A stretch of DNA of 64,000 nt from Callaeas wilsoni (Eukaryota > Chordata > Aves > Passeriformes > Callaeidae): positions 1-64,000 of the forward strand of contig VWPU01018856.1 of the NCBI GenBank assembly GCA_013398955.1, in the 5' to 3' direction. Positions 63,600 through 64,000 of the stretch are shown here, piece after piece; position 1 is the stretch's first letter; every line of letters starts with the position of its first letter. The notes under the pieces were generated by a model. That model had not been told where the DNA came from. It searched no databases and saw only the letters and a list, made by a program, of their open reading frames with translations. The translations under genes and the position numbers were made by a program.

Positions 63600-63680
63600 T
63601 GCTGGTTGATCTTGAGCAAATTAATTCCATGTAACTGGGCCTCCTCTTTCATTTCTCCCTCCTGTAAAAGAGGGATGCCG
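63600..63680 (+). repeat. MIR-like ancient SINE, 3' half
   Basis: The + strand reads 'ttgatcttgagcaaattaat', 'tccatgtaactgggcctcct', then a 'tttctccctcctgtaaaag' stretch and 'agggatgcc'. This is the order of sense MIR ('tgaccttgggcaagtcactt', 'aacctctctgggcctcagt', 'ttcctcatctgtaaaatg', 'gggataat'). It is diverged, with no 5' tRNA-like part recognised. Confidence 0.65.
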
Positions 63681-64000
63681 AGTGTTCTTTGTAGCGAGGC
63701 ACTCAGATGTCGTAGGAGTCAAAGCCTTAAGAAAGTTTCTGGGGAATAAAAGGTGAAGAGCAGATTCAGGAATGCTCAGATATGTACATTTTCTAAGTGT
63801 TTTGGGTGTTTTGTTTAGAAAAAACTTTTCTAAGCATTCAAGGAAAGAAAATCCCTCTAGAGTTTCAAAAAAAAACACTTGGATTTTTTAGCTGGAAATG
63901 TCTTGGTTTGCAATATTCTTCAGTGTAACTCAGGTATTAAAAATATTTTTAAATGGCTGGAATGAAAACCTGTTTGATCTTAAATATGGTTCTCTTAAAC
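63681..64000. other. AT-rich non-coding end of window
   Basis: No recognisable feature is seen. The window ends inside ordinary AT-rich sequence. Confidence 0.5.

Overview
This is a 64 kb stretch of vertebrate nuclear DNA, almost certainly from a bird. The clearest evidence is two 5'-truncated CR1 LINE copies (682-815 and 39753-40079), both on the + strand and both ending in the characteristic short tandem tail (ttctatgattctgtga and ttctgtgattctgtga). CR1 is the dominant bird retroposon, and the 'ttctgtga' form of the tail is common in songbirds, so a passerine is a reasonable but unproven guess. Repeat content is low, as in bird genomes. There is no bacterial-style gene packing. Open reading frames are short and scattered on both strands, as expected by chance.

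No gene can be annotated with confidence. I saw no tRNA, rRNA or snRNA gene, CpG island, CRISPR array, intact mobile element or recognisable protein domain. The longest open frames (about 140-185 codons) are about as long and as numerous as chance predicts for this length, and the longest (minus strand, 60389-60946) owes part of its length to a GAG/GAT trinucleotide repeat. The window reads as intergenic or intronic DNA.

Layout: 1-28 kb is mostly unique sequence, with a CR1 stub at 0.7 kb, purine and pyrimidine tracts, and one old MIR-like relic near 10.1 kb. 28-36 kb holds the main microsatellite, (GGAT)14 at 28761, an L3/CR1-like ancient 3' end at 29.0 kb, two MIR-like relics (32.0 and 35.4 kb) and an 18-bp tandem duplication. 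36-41 kb contains the best-preserved CR1 copy, including the last 28 codons of its reverse-transcriptase ORF, its stop and its 3' end. 41-51.5 kb is somewhat more GC-rich in places. It holds MIR-like relics at 47.8 and 50.6 kb, a perfect 9-bp-stem hairpin at 48.1 kb and the only exon-like sequences I would test. 53.3-53.5 kb has a cluster of three different bZIP-type sites including a perfect TGACGTCA palindrome. 54-64 kb holds a 22-bp tandem repeat, a GAG/GAT repeat, an A15...T16-bounded block and a final MIR-like relic at 63.6 kb.

No new biological system is visible. The observations most worth checking are the bZIP cluster, the exon-like pieces at 46961-47121 and 51353-51458, and the ancient SINE/LINE relics, which may belong to conserved regulatory DNA. 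Conservation cannot be judged from one sequence.
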